Below the pieces are notes generated by a model. It did no database searches, was not told the origin of the DNA, and saw only the letters and a program-made list of their open reading frames with translations. 64,000 nt of DNA from an uncultured Muribaculaceae bacterium. GTDB lineage: Bacteria; Bacteroidota; Bacteroidia; Bacteroidales; Muribaculaceae. Location: positions 40,960 to 104,959 of the forward strand of contig CAJTSR010000007.1 in assembly GCA_910579035.1 (NCBI GenBank), given 5' to 3'. A program made the position numbers and the translations under genes. Position 1 is the first letter of the stretch; every line of letters begins with the position of its first letter. Positions 41,458 through 50,317 of the stretch are shown one piece after another.

Positions 41458-44088
41458 ATGAAAAAAATAGGAACATATATATTAGGTGCTGCGGCGCTTG
41501 CTCTGTCGGCGGTGGCTTTCACAGCCTGCCAGGACGACATCGACGCGCCCCAGATGGAGGTGCCTTCGGCTAAGAGTACTCCCAACACCACCATAGCCCA
41601 GCTGAAGGAGATGTACTGGGCCGATCAGGATAATTATGCCGAAACGATAGGCGACAAGGACGACCCCTCGAAGCGCATCGTCATACATGGCCGCGTCGTT
41701 TCTTCCGACGAACAGTCCAATGTGTTCAAAAGCCTTGTGATTCAAGACGAAACAGGCGCATTGGCATTCTCCATCAACTCCTATAACCTCTACCTCAACT
41801 ACCGTATGGGGCAGGATATAGTGATGGACGTCACAGGTATGTACATAGGCAAGTACAGCGGCCTTATGCAGATGGGCATGCCCTCGTGGTACGCCCAGGG
41901 CAACACCAATCAGATCAGCTTTATGGCGCCTGAGTATTTCAGCGCCCATGCCGAGCTGAACGGCACTCCCGATATCGCCGATATCGATACCATTAAGGTG
42001 CCTGCGTTCTCGCTCATAGGAACCAACGCCGAGGCGCAGCGCAAGTATCAGAGCCAGCTCGTATGCCTTCAGAACGTTCACTTCGAGGAAGGCGGCAAGG
42101 CCAAATTCTCGTCCTATCATTCTTCAGGCGAGAACCGCGTGCTTGTTGACCAGAAGGGCAACACCATCAACGTGCGTACTTCCGGCTACTCCACATTCTG
42201 GAACCAGATGCTTCCCGAAGGCGAAATCGACCTCACAGGTATCATGAGCTACTTTGGCGGCGCATGGCAATTCATAATCATCGACGACAAAGGCTGGAAG
42301 CCTGCCACGGAGCGTCCCGGAGCCAAAGACAATCCCTACACGGTGGATCAGGCCATCGAGGCTGAAAAACTCGGCATGGCCGACGAAGGCTGGATCAAGG
42401 GCTATATCGTGGGCGCTGTCGCTCCCGGTGTGGAAAATGTCACTTCCGACGAAGATATAGAGTGGCTTGCTCCTACCATTCTCGGCAACACCCTCGTAAT
42501 CGGCCAGACCGCCGACACCAAGAGCCTCGAACACGCCCTTGTGGTTTATCTCACCTCCGGCTCGGCATTCGAGCAGTTCGGCAACCTCCGCGACAATGCC
42601 GCCAACCTCGGCAAGGAAATCCTCGTCAAGGGTGTGCTCGGCAAGTACCTCGGCACATACGGCATTACCGGCAACAACGGCACTCCCGAAACATTTGAAA
42701 TCGACGGCATGACCTTCGAGCCGGGCGACATACCGGCAGGCCAGGGTACTAAAGAGTCGCCCTACAATATCCTTCAGGTGCGCGCGCTCAGCCCCTCGGC
42801 GTCGACCCCCGTTGCCAACGGCGTATGGGCCAAGGGCTTTGTCGTAGGCTCGATACCCGACAATATCGGCGTGGCGACTCTTGATGATATCAAGTTCGGC
42901 GCAGCGGGCGCCGCCCTTACCAACATAGTGCTCGCTCCTACAGCCGACTGCACCGAGCCTTCGCGCTGCATGGCCGTACAGCTTATGGACGAAACAGTGC
43001 GCGCAGCCCTCAATCTGGCCGAAAATGCCGGAAATCTCGGAAAGGCTGTAGCAGTCAAGGGCGACGTGGCTCTCTACTGCGAGGCTCCGGGCATACGCAA
43101 CGTTAGCGAATACAGCTTCGGAGGCGATACTCCCCAGCCTCCCGTTACCGGCGACATCTTTGTGTCGCTCAAGGATACCGACAAGGCACTGGCCGCAGGC
43201 TGGACCTTCGACAACGTGAGCCTCGGCTCGCTTGACTATGTGTGGTCGTGGAAGGAATACGACAATCTGGGCTATCTCGGCGGCAGCGCCTTCAAGGATG
43301 GAGCAATAGTTGTTGCCGAATCCTATGCCGTGTCGCCCGTCATCGACCTTACAGGCACAAGCAAGCCCTCGGCAAGCTTTGAGCATGCAGCCAAGTTCCA
43401 GACAACCCTCAAGACCCTTTGCGGCCTCTATGTGCGCGAGCAGGGCACCACGGCGTGGACCAAGCTTGCTATTCCCACATGGCCTGAAGCCGGCACTTGG
43501 ACGTACGTCAATTCCGGCGAGATAAGCCTCGCTGCTTATGCCGGCAAGAAGATACAGCTCGCGTTCAAATATGGCTCGAACGAATCCGGCGCCGACACAT
43601 GGCAGGTTCGCAACCTCAAGGTTGTGGGCGAAGGCGGTTCGGGCGGTGATACCCCTGTGACGCCTCCTTCGGGCGACGTGGTGGTAATCGAGGCGTCGGA
43701 ACTTGCATCGTCGATCAGTGCTCCTACGACAGTCGACGGCTATACCTTCACGGCAAACAAGGCTTCCGGTAGCACAGCTCCCGCTTACCATGCCGGAACC
43801 ACGGCCATTCGACTCTATGCCGACAACACCTATGAAATAAAGGGCGGCAAGATGACCAAGATTGTATTCACCATTCCCGAGTCCAACGCCAACCGTTATA
43901 CCACCGTGGCTTGCAGCACCGGCAAGATCGAACCCGCGCAGGCTAAGGGTGATACTTCGCTCACATGGGTGGGCAATGCCGACGCGGTGACATTCACCGT
44001 GGGCCACGACGCCACTCTTGGCAAGGACGGACCGAGCAAGCGCGGCCAGTTCCACTTTACCGAGGTAGAGATTACCCCGGGCAAGTAA
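41458..44088 (+). CDS. DUF5689 / DUF6359 / choice-of-anchor J lipoprotein
   Basis: An 876-aa paralogue of the preceding gene. It has a lipoprotein leader (VAFTAC with QDD behind it), DUF5689 at about 40-280, two DUF6359-like OB units each opening with a 'NPYTVDQA/SPYNILQ' segment (about 285-420 and 425-560), a choice-of-anchor J unit (about 565-725), a Gly/Pro linker and a C-terminal beta-sandwich (about 740-876) ending EVEITPGK. The 160-residue anchor-J unit is clearly related to the last unit of the gene before (both contain HAAKFQTTLKTLCG). A terminator follows at 44118-44152. Confidence 0.8.
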   Translation: MKKIGTYILGAAALALSAVAFTACQDDIDAPQMEVPSAKSTPNTTIAQLKEMYWADQDNYAETIGDKDDPSKRIVIHGRVVSSDEQSNVFKSLVIQDETGALAFSINSYNLYLNYRMGQDIVMDVTGMYIGKYSGLMQMGMPSWYAQGNTNQISFMAPEYFSAHAELNGTPDIADIDTIKVPAFSLIGTNAEAQRKYQSQLVCLQNVHFEEGGKAKFSSYHSSGENRVLVDQKGNTINVRTSGYSTFWNQMLPEGEIDLTGIMSYFGGAWQFIIIDDKGWKPATERPGAKDNPYTVDQAIEAEKLGMADEGWIKGYIVGAVAPGVENVTSDEDIEWLAPTILGNTLVIGQTADTKSLEHALVVYLTSGSAFEQFGNLRDNAANLGKEILVKGVLGKYLGTYGITGNNGTPETFEIDGMTFEPGDIPAGQGTKESPYNILQVRALSPSASTPVANGVWAKGFVVGSIPDNIGVATLDDIKFGAAGAALTNIVLAPTADCTEPSRCMAVQLMDETVRAALNLAENAGNLGKAVAVKGDVALYCEAPGIRNVSEYSFGGDTPQPPVTGDIFVSLKDTDKALAAGWTFDNVSLGSLDYVWSWKEYDNLGYLGGSAFKDGAIVVAESYAVSPVIDLTGTSKPSASFEHAAKFQTTLKTLCGLYVREQGTTAWTKLAIPTWPEAGTWTYVNSGEISLAAYAGKKIQLAFKYGSNESGADTWQVRNLKVVGEGGSGGDTPVTPPSGDVVVIEASELASSISAPTTVDGYTFTANKASGSTAPAYHAGTTAIRLYADNTYEIKGGKMTKIVFTIPESNANRYTTVACSTGKIEPAQAKGDTSLTWVGNADAVTFTVGHDATLGKDGPSKRGQFHFTEVEITPGK

Positions 44089-44117
44089 ACATACTCTAAG
44101 CCTCATTACGATATACG

Positions 44118-44152
44118 GACGCGGTTCCCGCTTGGGGGTCGCGTCTGTTTTT
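44118..44152 (+). terminator. Intrinsic terminator of the receptor operon
   Basis: GACGCGGTTCCC pairs with GGGGGTCGCGTC across a GCTT loop (12-bp stem with some G-T pairs), followed by TGTTTTTGT. It closes the TonB-DUF5689 operon and separates it from the GH2 gene. Confidence 0.8.
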
Positions 44153-44211
44153 GTATGTGTGCAATAATGAGTGTTATAAGCCGTTATAATACAGAATGAT
44201 TCCTTTTTTAT

Positions 44212-46635
44212 ATGAAATACCGAAAAACTGCATTTATAGCGGCCTTGGCCCTTGCGTCGGCAACGGCTTTCGCAGCTGACTATCACAGAAACACAACAAC
44301 TCTCAACGAAGGCTGGCTCTTCGCCAAAGACGGCGAAAGCTGGCAGCAAGTGCGTGTGCCGCACGACTGGGCCATCTACGGCCCGTTCGACCGTTCCAAC
44401 GACCTGCAGACAGTGGCCGTGGAGCAGAACGGCGAGAAAGAAGAAACCGTCAAGACAGGGCGCACCGGAGGCCTGCCCTTTATAGGCAAAGGGCGGTACA
44501 AAATCGATTTTGAGCTTGCCGACACTGCCGGGCGCGCCACCGCCATAGTTTTCGACGGCGCCATGAGCAATGCCAAGGTGACTCTCAACGGCAGCTATAT
44601 CGGCGAATGGCCTTACGGGTACAATTCTTTCGTGCTTGACGCCACGGGCGTGGCCGTACCCGGCAAGAACCTCCTCGAAGTGGAACTGGAAAACAAGGAG
44701 CGGGCATCGCGCTGGTATCCCGGGGCGGGTCTGTATCGCAATGTGCACGTGGTAAGCACTTCCAAGGTGCATATCCCGGTGTGGGGCACATATGTCACCA
44801 CGCCCAAGGTGACCGATGATTATGCCTCGGTGCGCCTGCAAATGAAAATCGACGGCGCTCCGAAAGATTCGTGGGTGACTGTCGAAACAGACATACTGAA
44901 CCCCGCCGGAGATGTCGTGGCTTCCGATAAGTCCACATATGTGTCGCGCGGGCAGTCTTTCGCCCAGAATTTCCTTGTGGAGCGCCCCGAGCGATGGACG
45001 CTCGACAGCCCCGCGCTATACACGGCACGCACGCGTCTGAGCGTGGACGGGCGCGAGGTTGACAGCTATGATACCAGATTCGGCATACGCACCATAGAGT
45101 ACATACCCGAAAAGGGATTCTTCCTCAACGGCGAGCCTGTCAAATTCAAGGGCGTGTGCAACCACCACGACCTCGGCCCGCTCGGAGCCGCCGTCAACCG
45201 CTCGGCCTTGCGCCATCAGCTTGAATTGCTCAAGGACATGGGCGCCAACGCCGTGCGAACCTCGCACAATATGCCAGCGCCGGAGCTTGTGGAGCTGTGC
45301 GACGAGATGGGCGTGATGCTTATGGTCGAACCTTTCGACGACTGGGGCTTCCGGCCGAAGTCGCCCAACGGTTACGGCTCTGTTTTCGACAGTTGGGCCG
45401 AACGCGACATCACCAACATGGTGGAGCATTACCGCAACAGTCCCTCGGTGGTGATGTGGTCGATTGGCAACGAAGTGCCCTCGCAGTGGGGCCCCGATGG
45501 TATGCGCGAACTGCTGATGCTTCAGTACCTTGTGCACAGCCTCGACCCGACGCGCCCCGTGACCTGCGGAATGGACCAGATTGACGCCGTGCTTTCCAAC
45601 GGATTCGCCGCCGCCCTCGACATACCCGGCTTCAACTACAAGCCCCAGCACTACGACCGCGCCTATGCGGCTCTTCCGCAGAAACTCATACTCGGCTCCG
45701 AAACAGCCTCCACGGTGTCGTCGCGCGGCAAATATTATTTCCCTGTCGAGTTCGAGGACCATCAGGTGGTGATGCACCCCGACAATCACAGCAACAGCTA
45801 CGACAATGAGTCATGCAGCTGGAGCAACACTCCCGACCTTGATTTTGAAATGGACGACGATCGTCCGTGGGTTATAGGCCAGTTTGTATGGACCGGCTTC
45901 GACTATCTTGGAGAGCCTTCGCCCTACGATACCGACGCGTGGCCGAGCCACAGCTCCTACTTCGGTATAATCGACCTCGCGTCGCTGCCCAAGGATCGCT
46001 ACTATCTCTACCGCTCCCGCTGGAACGACAAGGACGAAACGCTCCATGTGCTGCCCCACTGGACATGGCCCGGACGCGAGGGCAAGGTGACCCCCGTGTT
46101 TGTATACACGTCCTATCCGTCGGCCGAGCTGTTTGTCAACGGTGTAAGCCAAGGGCGTCGACAGAGCAACGATTCGACAGTTATCGACCGTTACCGCCTG
46201 CGCTGGAACGACGTTGTATACCGTCCCGGCGAGATAAAGGTGGTGGCATACGATGCCGAAGGGCGGCCTGCCGCTGAAAAGACAGTGCGCACAGCCGGCA
46301 AGGCTTCTCAGCTGCGCATACGTGCTAACCGTGACAGGATTGCCGCCGGTGGCGACGAACTCGTATATTTCACTGTCGAGGCTCTCGACCGCGACGGCAA
46401 CTATGTGCCAGATGCTGCCGACATGGTGCGCTTCGAGGTAAGCGGGGCGGGTTCTTTCGAGGCTGCGGCCAATGGCGACCCTACCTGCGTGCTGCCGTTC
46501 CAGAACCCTCGTATGAAGCTGTTCAGTGGCGCGGCTACAGCCATAGCCCGTTCGGCGGCAGCTTCCGGCAAGCTCGTCATAAAGGCGTCTGCCAAGGGAT
46601 TGCGCCCGGCCACTGCCACAGTGATTGTGGAATAA
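44212..46635 (+). CDS. Glycoside hydrolase family 2 (beta-galactosidase-like)
   Basis: An 807-aa exported glycosidase, probably a periplasmic beta-galactosidase. Signal peptide MKYRKTAFIAALALASATAF then A/A cleavage. Domains: sugar-binding jelly roll (about 25-180), immunoglobulin-like (about 185-295), and TIM barrel (about 300-590) with the acid/base Glu in MWSIGNEVPSQWGP (near residue 421) and the nucleophile Glu in LGSETASTVSSRGKYYF (near 497). C-terminal Ig-like DUF4982 and another sandwich domain complete it. The set matches GH2/DUF4982 enzymes common in gut Bacteroidetes. Linkage specificity is not known. A strong terminator follows. Confidence 0.9.
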   Translation: MKYRKTAFIAALALASATAFAADYHRNTTTLNEGWLFAKDGESWQQVRVPHDWAIYGPFDRSNDLQTVAVEQNGEKEETVKTGRTGGLPFIGKGRYKIDFELADTAGRATAIVFDGAMSNAKVTLNGSYIGEWPYGYNSFVLDATGVAVPGKNLLEVELENKERASRWYPGAGLYRNVHVVSTSKVHIPVWGTYVTTPKVTDDYASVRLQMKIDGAPKDSWVTVETDILNPAGDVVASDKSTYVSRGQSFAQNFLVERPERWTLDSPALYTARTRLSVDGREVDSYDTRFGIRTIEYIPEKGFFLNGEPVKFKGVCNHHDLGPLGAAVNRSALRHQLELLKDMGANAVRTSHNMPAPELVELCDEMGVMLMVEPFDDWGFRPKSPNGYGSVFDSWAERDITNMVEHYRNSPSVVMWSIGNEVPSQWGPDGMRELLMLQYLVHSLDPTRPVTCGMDQIDAVLSNGFAAALDIPGFNYKPQHYDRAYAALPQKLILGSETASTVSSRGKYYFPVEFEDHQVVMHPDNHSNSYDNESCSWSNTPDLDFEMDDDRPWVIGQFVWTGFDYLGEPSPYDTDAWPSHSSYFGIIDLASLPKDRYYLYRSRWNDKDETLHVLPHWTWPGREGKVTPVFVYTSYPSAELFVNGVSQGRRQSNDSTVIDRYRLRWNDVVYRPGEIKVVAYDAEGRPAAEKTVRTAGKASQLRIRANRDRIAAGGDELVYFTVEALDRDGNYVPDAADMVRFEVSGAGSFEAAANGDPTCVLPFQNPRMKLFSGAATAIARSAAASGKLVIKASAKGLRPATATVIVE

Positions 46636-46645
46636 ACCCTATAGA

Positions 46646-46692
46646 CAAAAAATATCCCTGCCGCGTTGTGAACCGTGGCAGGGATATTTTTG
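46646..46692. terminator. Bidirectional terminator between GH2 and sufE
   Basis: CAAAAAATATCCCTGCC and GGCAGGGATATTTTTG form a long stem; the A-run and T-run flank it on both sides, so it can stop transcription from either converging gene. Confidence 0.85.
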
Positions 46693-46708
46693 TATCGTTG
46701 TGTCTTGC

Positions 46709-47137
46709 TTATGCGCCTTTGGCCTTGAAGGCAAGGGCATAGGCCCGCATTTGTTTCACCATTGCCAGAAGGCCGTTGCTGCGGGTGGGCGACAGATGTT
46801 CGGCAAGGCCTATTTTGTCGATAAAGCTCAGGTCGGCGGCCAGTATCTCGTCGGGAGTATGTCCCGACAGCACCTCCACGAGCATCGATATTATGCCTTT
46901 TACTATTATGGCGTCTGAATCGGCACGATATATCACCTTGCCGTAGGAGTCGAGCTCGGCGTCGAGCCACACACGGCTCTGGCAGCCTTCTATGAGTCTG
47001 TCGGGGGTTTTGAGCTGTTCGGATATGGGTTCGAGGGCGTTGCCGAGGTCTATGATATAGGCGTAACGGTCCATCCAGTCGTCGATGTCGGCGAACTGTT
47101 CTATCAGATTCTCTTCGTTTTCCTGTATGGTGCTCAT
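46709..47137 (-). CDS. sufE: SufE family cysteine desulfuration protein
   Basis: Accepts persulfide sulfur from SufS for Fe-S cluster assembly. The 142-aa protein has the active cysteine in GCQSRVWLDAELD (Cys52) and family helices RYAYIIDLGNAL and LTPTRSNGLLAMVKQMR-like end (HLSPTRSNGLLAMVKQMRAY). It follows the M28 gene by 19 bp on the minus strand, though no metabolic link is evident. The suf operon itself is not in the window. Confidence 0.9.
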   Translation of the reverse strand: MSTIQENEENLIEQFADIDDWMDRYAYIIDLGNALEPISEQLKTPDRLIEGCQSRVWLDAELDSYGKVIYRADSDAIIVKGIISMLVEVLSGHTPDEILAADLSFIDKIGLAEHLSPTRSNGLLAMVKQMRAYALAFKAKGA

Positions 47138-47156
47138 CTTGGGATATTGTTAGACA

Positions 47157-48152
47157 CTAAGGCTTTTCCTTATACACTACGTTCAGCACTGTTTCACCCA
47201 CTGCCTTCAGGCTCGCACGGTCGATATTGGCCATTGTGTCGTCAAGGGTGTGCCATGTGGGGTTGAACGATTGTGTTTCAGAGTTTATCGATTCTATAAT
47301 ATTTGTTGTGGGTATTCCGGCGCGTGTAAGAACCACGTGGTCGTCGGTGATGGGGGCGCCCTTTTCACGAATGAAATAATCGGAATGCCCCAGTTTTTCA
47401 GCCTCGCTCCATACTTTGACAGTTGCAAGCCGGGCGTATTCCTGCGAGAAAAGTTCGTAGTGGAAACGTGCGCCGCGGCCGCCCACCATGTCGAGTAATA
47501 TTCCGTATACCGGCTTGTTGTATGCCGAGTATGGTATCATGTTCTGTGCCCAGTATTGGGAGCCGAGGCACCATGTGTCGCTGTTGTCCTCGAAGCCCTC
47601 GTATTTGCCATAGTCTTCGGCATCGAAAAACGCTATGTCGACTCCTATCGACGGTTGCTTGGCTGCAAGATTGCGGGCGATTTCAAGCAGCACTCCCACG
47701 CCGCTGCCGCCGTCGTTGGCGCCCGGCACGGGCTTTGTGCGGTCGTTGGCATTGAATGCCTTGTCGGCCCATGGGCGGCTGTCCCAGTGGGCGGCCAGCA
47801 GCACGCGCTTGGACGCCCCCGAGTTATAGCACGCTATAATGTTGGTTATCGGCAGTTTGTCGCCGTTGTATGCCTTTACTTGCGCGCCCTGCACGTACAC
47901 AGTGTCTGCTCCGAAGCGCTTGAGGGAGGCTATGAGCCAGTCGCGGCACTGTCTGTGTGCCTCGCTACCGGGTACGCGCGGGCCGAAAGCGACCTGGCGG
48001 TCGATGTAGCTGTAGGCGCTGTCGGCGCTGAATGCTCCGAGAACGTCTGTGGTCTGTGTCTGATTGGTATTTTGCTGTGTGGCGTTGGAATTTCTGCCGC
48101 AGGCCCCGGCAAAGATAGCAGCACCAAGCAAAAGCGCTATGCCTACTTTCAT
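47157..48152 (-). CDS. M28 family metallopeptidase, glutaminyl cyclase-like
   Basis: A 331-aa exported zinc enzyme. The leader MKVGIALLLGAAIFAGACG has a possible lipidated Cys18. Metal ligands of the M28 fold are visible: LLAAHWDSRPWAD, GANDGGSGVGVLLE, FFDAEDYG and the C-terminal NPTWHTLDDTMANID. Bacteroidetes relatives of this type act as glutaminyl-peptide cyclotransferase, turning N-terminal Gln to pyroglutamate on exported proteins (needed after signal cleavage before Gln). Peptidase activity is the alternative. Promoter at 48173-48204. Confidence 0.85.
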   Translation of the reverse strand: MKVGIALLLGAAIFAGACGRNSNATQQNTNQTQTTDVLGAFSADSAYSYIDRQVAFGPRVPGSEAHRQCRDWLIASLKRFGADTVYVQGAQVKAYNGDKLPITNIIACYNSGASKRVLLAAHWDSRPWADKAFNANDRTKPVPGANDGGSGVGVLLEIARNLAAKQPSIGVDIAFFDAEDYGKYEGFEDNSDTWCLGSQYWAQNMIPYSAYNKPVYGILLDMVGGRGARFHYELFSQEYARLATVKVWSEAEKLGHSDYFIREKGAPITDDHVVLTRAGIPTTNIIESINSETQSFNPTWHTLDDTMANIDRASLKAVGETVLNVVYKEKP

Positions 48153-48172
48153 TGCTGTGTTGGTTGATTGCG

Positions 48173-48204
48173 CAAAGTTACAAATAAGCTACAATTGCTA
48201 CAAA
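48173..48204 (-). promoter_or_regulatory. Promoter of the M28-sufE operon
   Basis: On the minus strand TTTG (48204-48201) and TAACTTTG (48180-48173) are separated by exactly 20 bp; the ATG is 20 bp on. Confidence 0.75.
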
Positions 48205-48240
48205 TTTATGCCATAAAAAAGTCGGAACGAACACAAAAAA

Positions 48241-48276
48241 GTCCTGCGGCACAAGCATTGAGCCTTGCCGCAGGAC
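48241..48276 (-). terminator. Intrinsic terminator after the YbjN-like gene
   Basis: GTCCTGCGGCA and TGCCGCAGGAC form a perfect 11-bp stem around a 14-base loop; on the minus strand TTTTTTG follows directly. Confidence 0.9.
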
Positions 48277-48296
48277 ATATTTTGTCTTGAACCGGA

Positions 48297-48686
48297 TTAA
48301 TCCTCTTTTTCGAGGTCAACGTATGCGCGCCAAATGGAGCCGAGCACCATCTTGATGCAGTTTTCAACGATGTATTCCTTGGAAACCTCTTCGTCGAGGA
48401 GGAAGGAGCATTCCATGCGCACGTTTCCGTCGCGTACAACCGCTGTGGGAAGGTTGCGGCGGCAGTTGTGGCGGTTGGCCAGATGGTAGGGATCCTGGCG
48501 GGGTTCATAGCCGGGTGCGCCGGCAGCGTAAGAAAGACGGTTGTTGTTCACCATCACGAAGATAACCACGTCGTGGCCGAAATCTTCGTCGGCGCTCTGT
48601 ACGATCACCATATCGCCGTCGTCGTCGAGGCGAGTGGAAATGCGGAGCTCGTCAAGATATCCGCGGATAATGTTTTTATCAATCAT
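48297..48686 (-). CDS. YbjN domain-containing protein
   Basis: A 129-aa soluble acidic protein: an N-terminal helix (IIRGYLDELRISTRL), strand pairs (DGDMVIVQSADEDFGHDVVI), the hairpin NGRVRMECSFLLD-like part (DGNVRMECSFLLDEEVSKEY) and a C-terminal helix. That order fits the YbjN/type III chaperone fold found in Bacteroidetes as single-domain proteins; function is unknown. Monocistronic: strong promoter at 48711-48741 and a strong terminator right after the stop. Confidence 0.7.
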   Translation of the reverse strand: MIDKNIIRGYLDELRISTRLDDDGDMVIVQSADEDFGHDVVIFVMVNNNRLSYAAGAPGYEPRQDPYHLANRHNCRRNLPTAVVRDGNVRMECSFLLDEEVSKEYIVENCIKMVLGSIWRAYVDLEKED

Positions 48687-48710
48687 GGCTTTTGTTTTTT
48701 ATCAGTATGT

Positions 48711-48741
48711 CAAAAGTAGGCAAAAAGGGCCGATTGTCAAA
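48711..48741 (-). promoter_or_regulatory. Promoter of the YbjN-like gene
   Basis: TACTTTTG (48718-48711) with TTTG (48741-48738) 19 bp upstream, read on the minus strand. Confidence 0.7.
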
Positions 48742-48875
48742 ATATGCCACAATATTTAATGTATATTAACACAGAGCCTCGCCATATAATTATTTGGGCG
48801 CTTCAAAATTTTCTTTGAATTTTAAAAACACGAAGAAAAATTTGGTAATCTCAGTCAAAATAGCCATCTTTGACC

Positions 48876-48957
48876 TTGAAAACGTGGTGATAACGCAGGC
48901 ACTATATGCTTGAAAATGCAGGTTTGCCGCGTTATGATATGTGTTGAAAACGTGGTG
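48876..48957. repeat. 14-bp direct repeats upstream of a DUF4143 ATPase gene
   Basis: TTGAAAACGTGGTG occurs at 48876-48889 and again at 48944-48957, 68 bp apart, the second ending seven bases before the ATG. The rest of the gap 48742-48964 is AT-rich and shows no gene. Confidence 0.55.
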
Positions 48958-48964
48958 TTATAAT

Positions 48965-50317
48965 ATGAAACGAAAGATATACAGTAAGATACGGCAGTGG
49001 AAAGAACAGTGGGGCGGGCGTTCTGCCTTGCTTGTTGATGGGGCACGTCGTATTGGCAAAAGTTGGATTGTTGAGGAGTTCGGTAAGAATGAGTACAAAT
49101 CGTATATACTGATTGACTTCAATAATGTAAAGGCGGAGATTGTCGAACTGTTTGAGAGATACATAACTGACCTTGACACTTTCTTTATGAGGCTCAGCCT
49201 TTATACAGGTGTTCGTCTATATCATAGGGAATCACTTATTATATTCGACGAAGTGCAGATGTGTCCTAAAGCGCGGGCTGCCATAAAATATCTTGTAAAG
49301 GATGGCAGATACGATTATATCGAAACAGGGTCTTTGGTAAGTATAAACCATAATGTGAAAGGAATCGTCATACCGAGCGAGGAAGTCCGGATAAACATGT
49401 ATCCGATGGATTTGGAAGAGTTTATGTGGGCGACGGGGCAGGAAATGTTGTTTGATTATGTCAAGGGACAATATGAGGCAATGTCGCCACTCGGACAGGC
49501 GTTGCATCGTCAGATGATGGATTCGTTGCGGACATATATGCTTGTTGGCGGTATGCCTCAGGCTGTGCAGAGTTTTGTGGACCGTAATGATATGAGAGAT
49601 GTCGATTTAATAAAACGCAGTATCCTGTCGCTTTATCGCAACGATATCAGTAAATATGCAGGGCGTTCCGCTCCTAACGTAACGAGAATCTTCGATAACA
49701 TACCAGGCTTGTTGCAACAGCATGAAAAGCGTTTCCGTCCTTCAAAAATAAAGAGAGGAGCGCGGATGAAAGACTTCTCGGAAGCTATGTTTTGGCTTGA
49801 CGAAAGCCGTGTCGTTAATTTTTGCTATAATACCACGGAACCGTCCGTCGGGCTTGCTCTGAGTAAAGATGATTCAAAATTAAAGTTGTATATGGCGGAT
49901 ACCGGGCTGCTTGTTTCGATGGCATTCGGTACGGGAGAACTGGAATATGGCGGAATATACGAAAAAATACTTCGCGGCAAACTCGAATTTAATAAAGGGA
50001 TGCTGGTTGAGAACCTTGTTGCCCAATTGCTAAGAAGTTCGGGGCATTCGTTATATTTTTACACATGCTCGTCAAGGGAGAACGCTGAAGAGAGGATGGA
50101 GATTGATTTTCTTGTCCGCAAGGACAAGGTGACAAGCCGTCACAATATCTGTCCGGTCGAGGTCAAATCATCAAATCGCTACAGACTCACTTCTTTGGAG
50201 AAATACAGCAAAAAATACAGCAACTATCTTGGCTGCTCTATTGTTTTGCATACCAAAGATTTAGAAATAAAAGACGGCATTACTTATCTGCCTCTTTATA
50301 TGGCTGGTCTTTTGTAA
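48965..50317 (+). CDS. P-loop ATPase with DUF4143 domain (first copy)
   Basis: A 450-aa AAA-type ATPase of the widespread ATP-binding/DUF4143 class, function unknown. Walker A is the unusual DGARRIGKSW (about 25-34), Walker B LIIFDEVQMCP, arginine-rich segment ETGSLVSINHNVKGIVIP, then a DUF4143 half with a nuclease-like end (EERMEIDFLVRKDKVTSRHN, then VEVKSSNRY). The start ATG 48965 gives MKRKIYSKIRQWKEQWGGRS. Codons are AT-rich. The last codon is followed by TAA that belongs to the inverted terminus of palindromic element B, so the element provides the stop. Confidence 0.88.
   Translation: MKRKIYSKIRQWKEQWGGRSALLVDGARRIGKSWIVEEFGKNEYKSYILIDFNNVKAEIVELFERYITDLDTFFMRLSLYTGVRLYHRESLIIFDEVQMCPKARAAIKYLVKDGRYDYIETGSLVSINHNVKGIVIPSEEVRINMYPMDLEEFMWATGQEMLFDYVKGQYEAMSPLGQALHRQMMDSLRTYMLVGGMPQAVQSFVDRNDMRDVDLIKRSILSLYRNDISKYAGRSAPNVTRIFDNIPGLLQQHEKRFRPSKIKRGARMKDFSEAMFWLDESRVVNFCYNTTEPSVGLALSKDDSKLKLYMADTGLLVSMAFGTGELEYGGIYEKILRGKLEFNKGMLVENLVAQLLRSSGHSLYFYTCSSRENAEERMEIDFLVRKDKVTSRHNICPVEVKSSNRYRLTSLEKYSKKYSNYLGCSIVLHTKDLEIKDGITYLPLYMAGLL

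Noticed and set aside
42124..44841. Antisense open frame of 905 codons across the second DUF5689 gene and the GH2 start
   Set aside because: Crosses a terminator and two sense genes with clear signal peptides; no recognisable domain in the antisense product.
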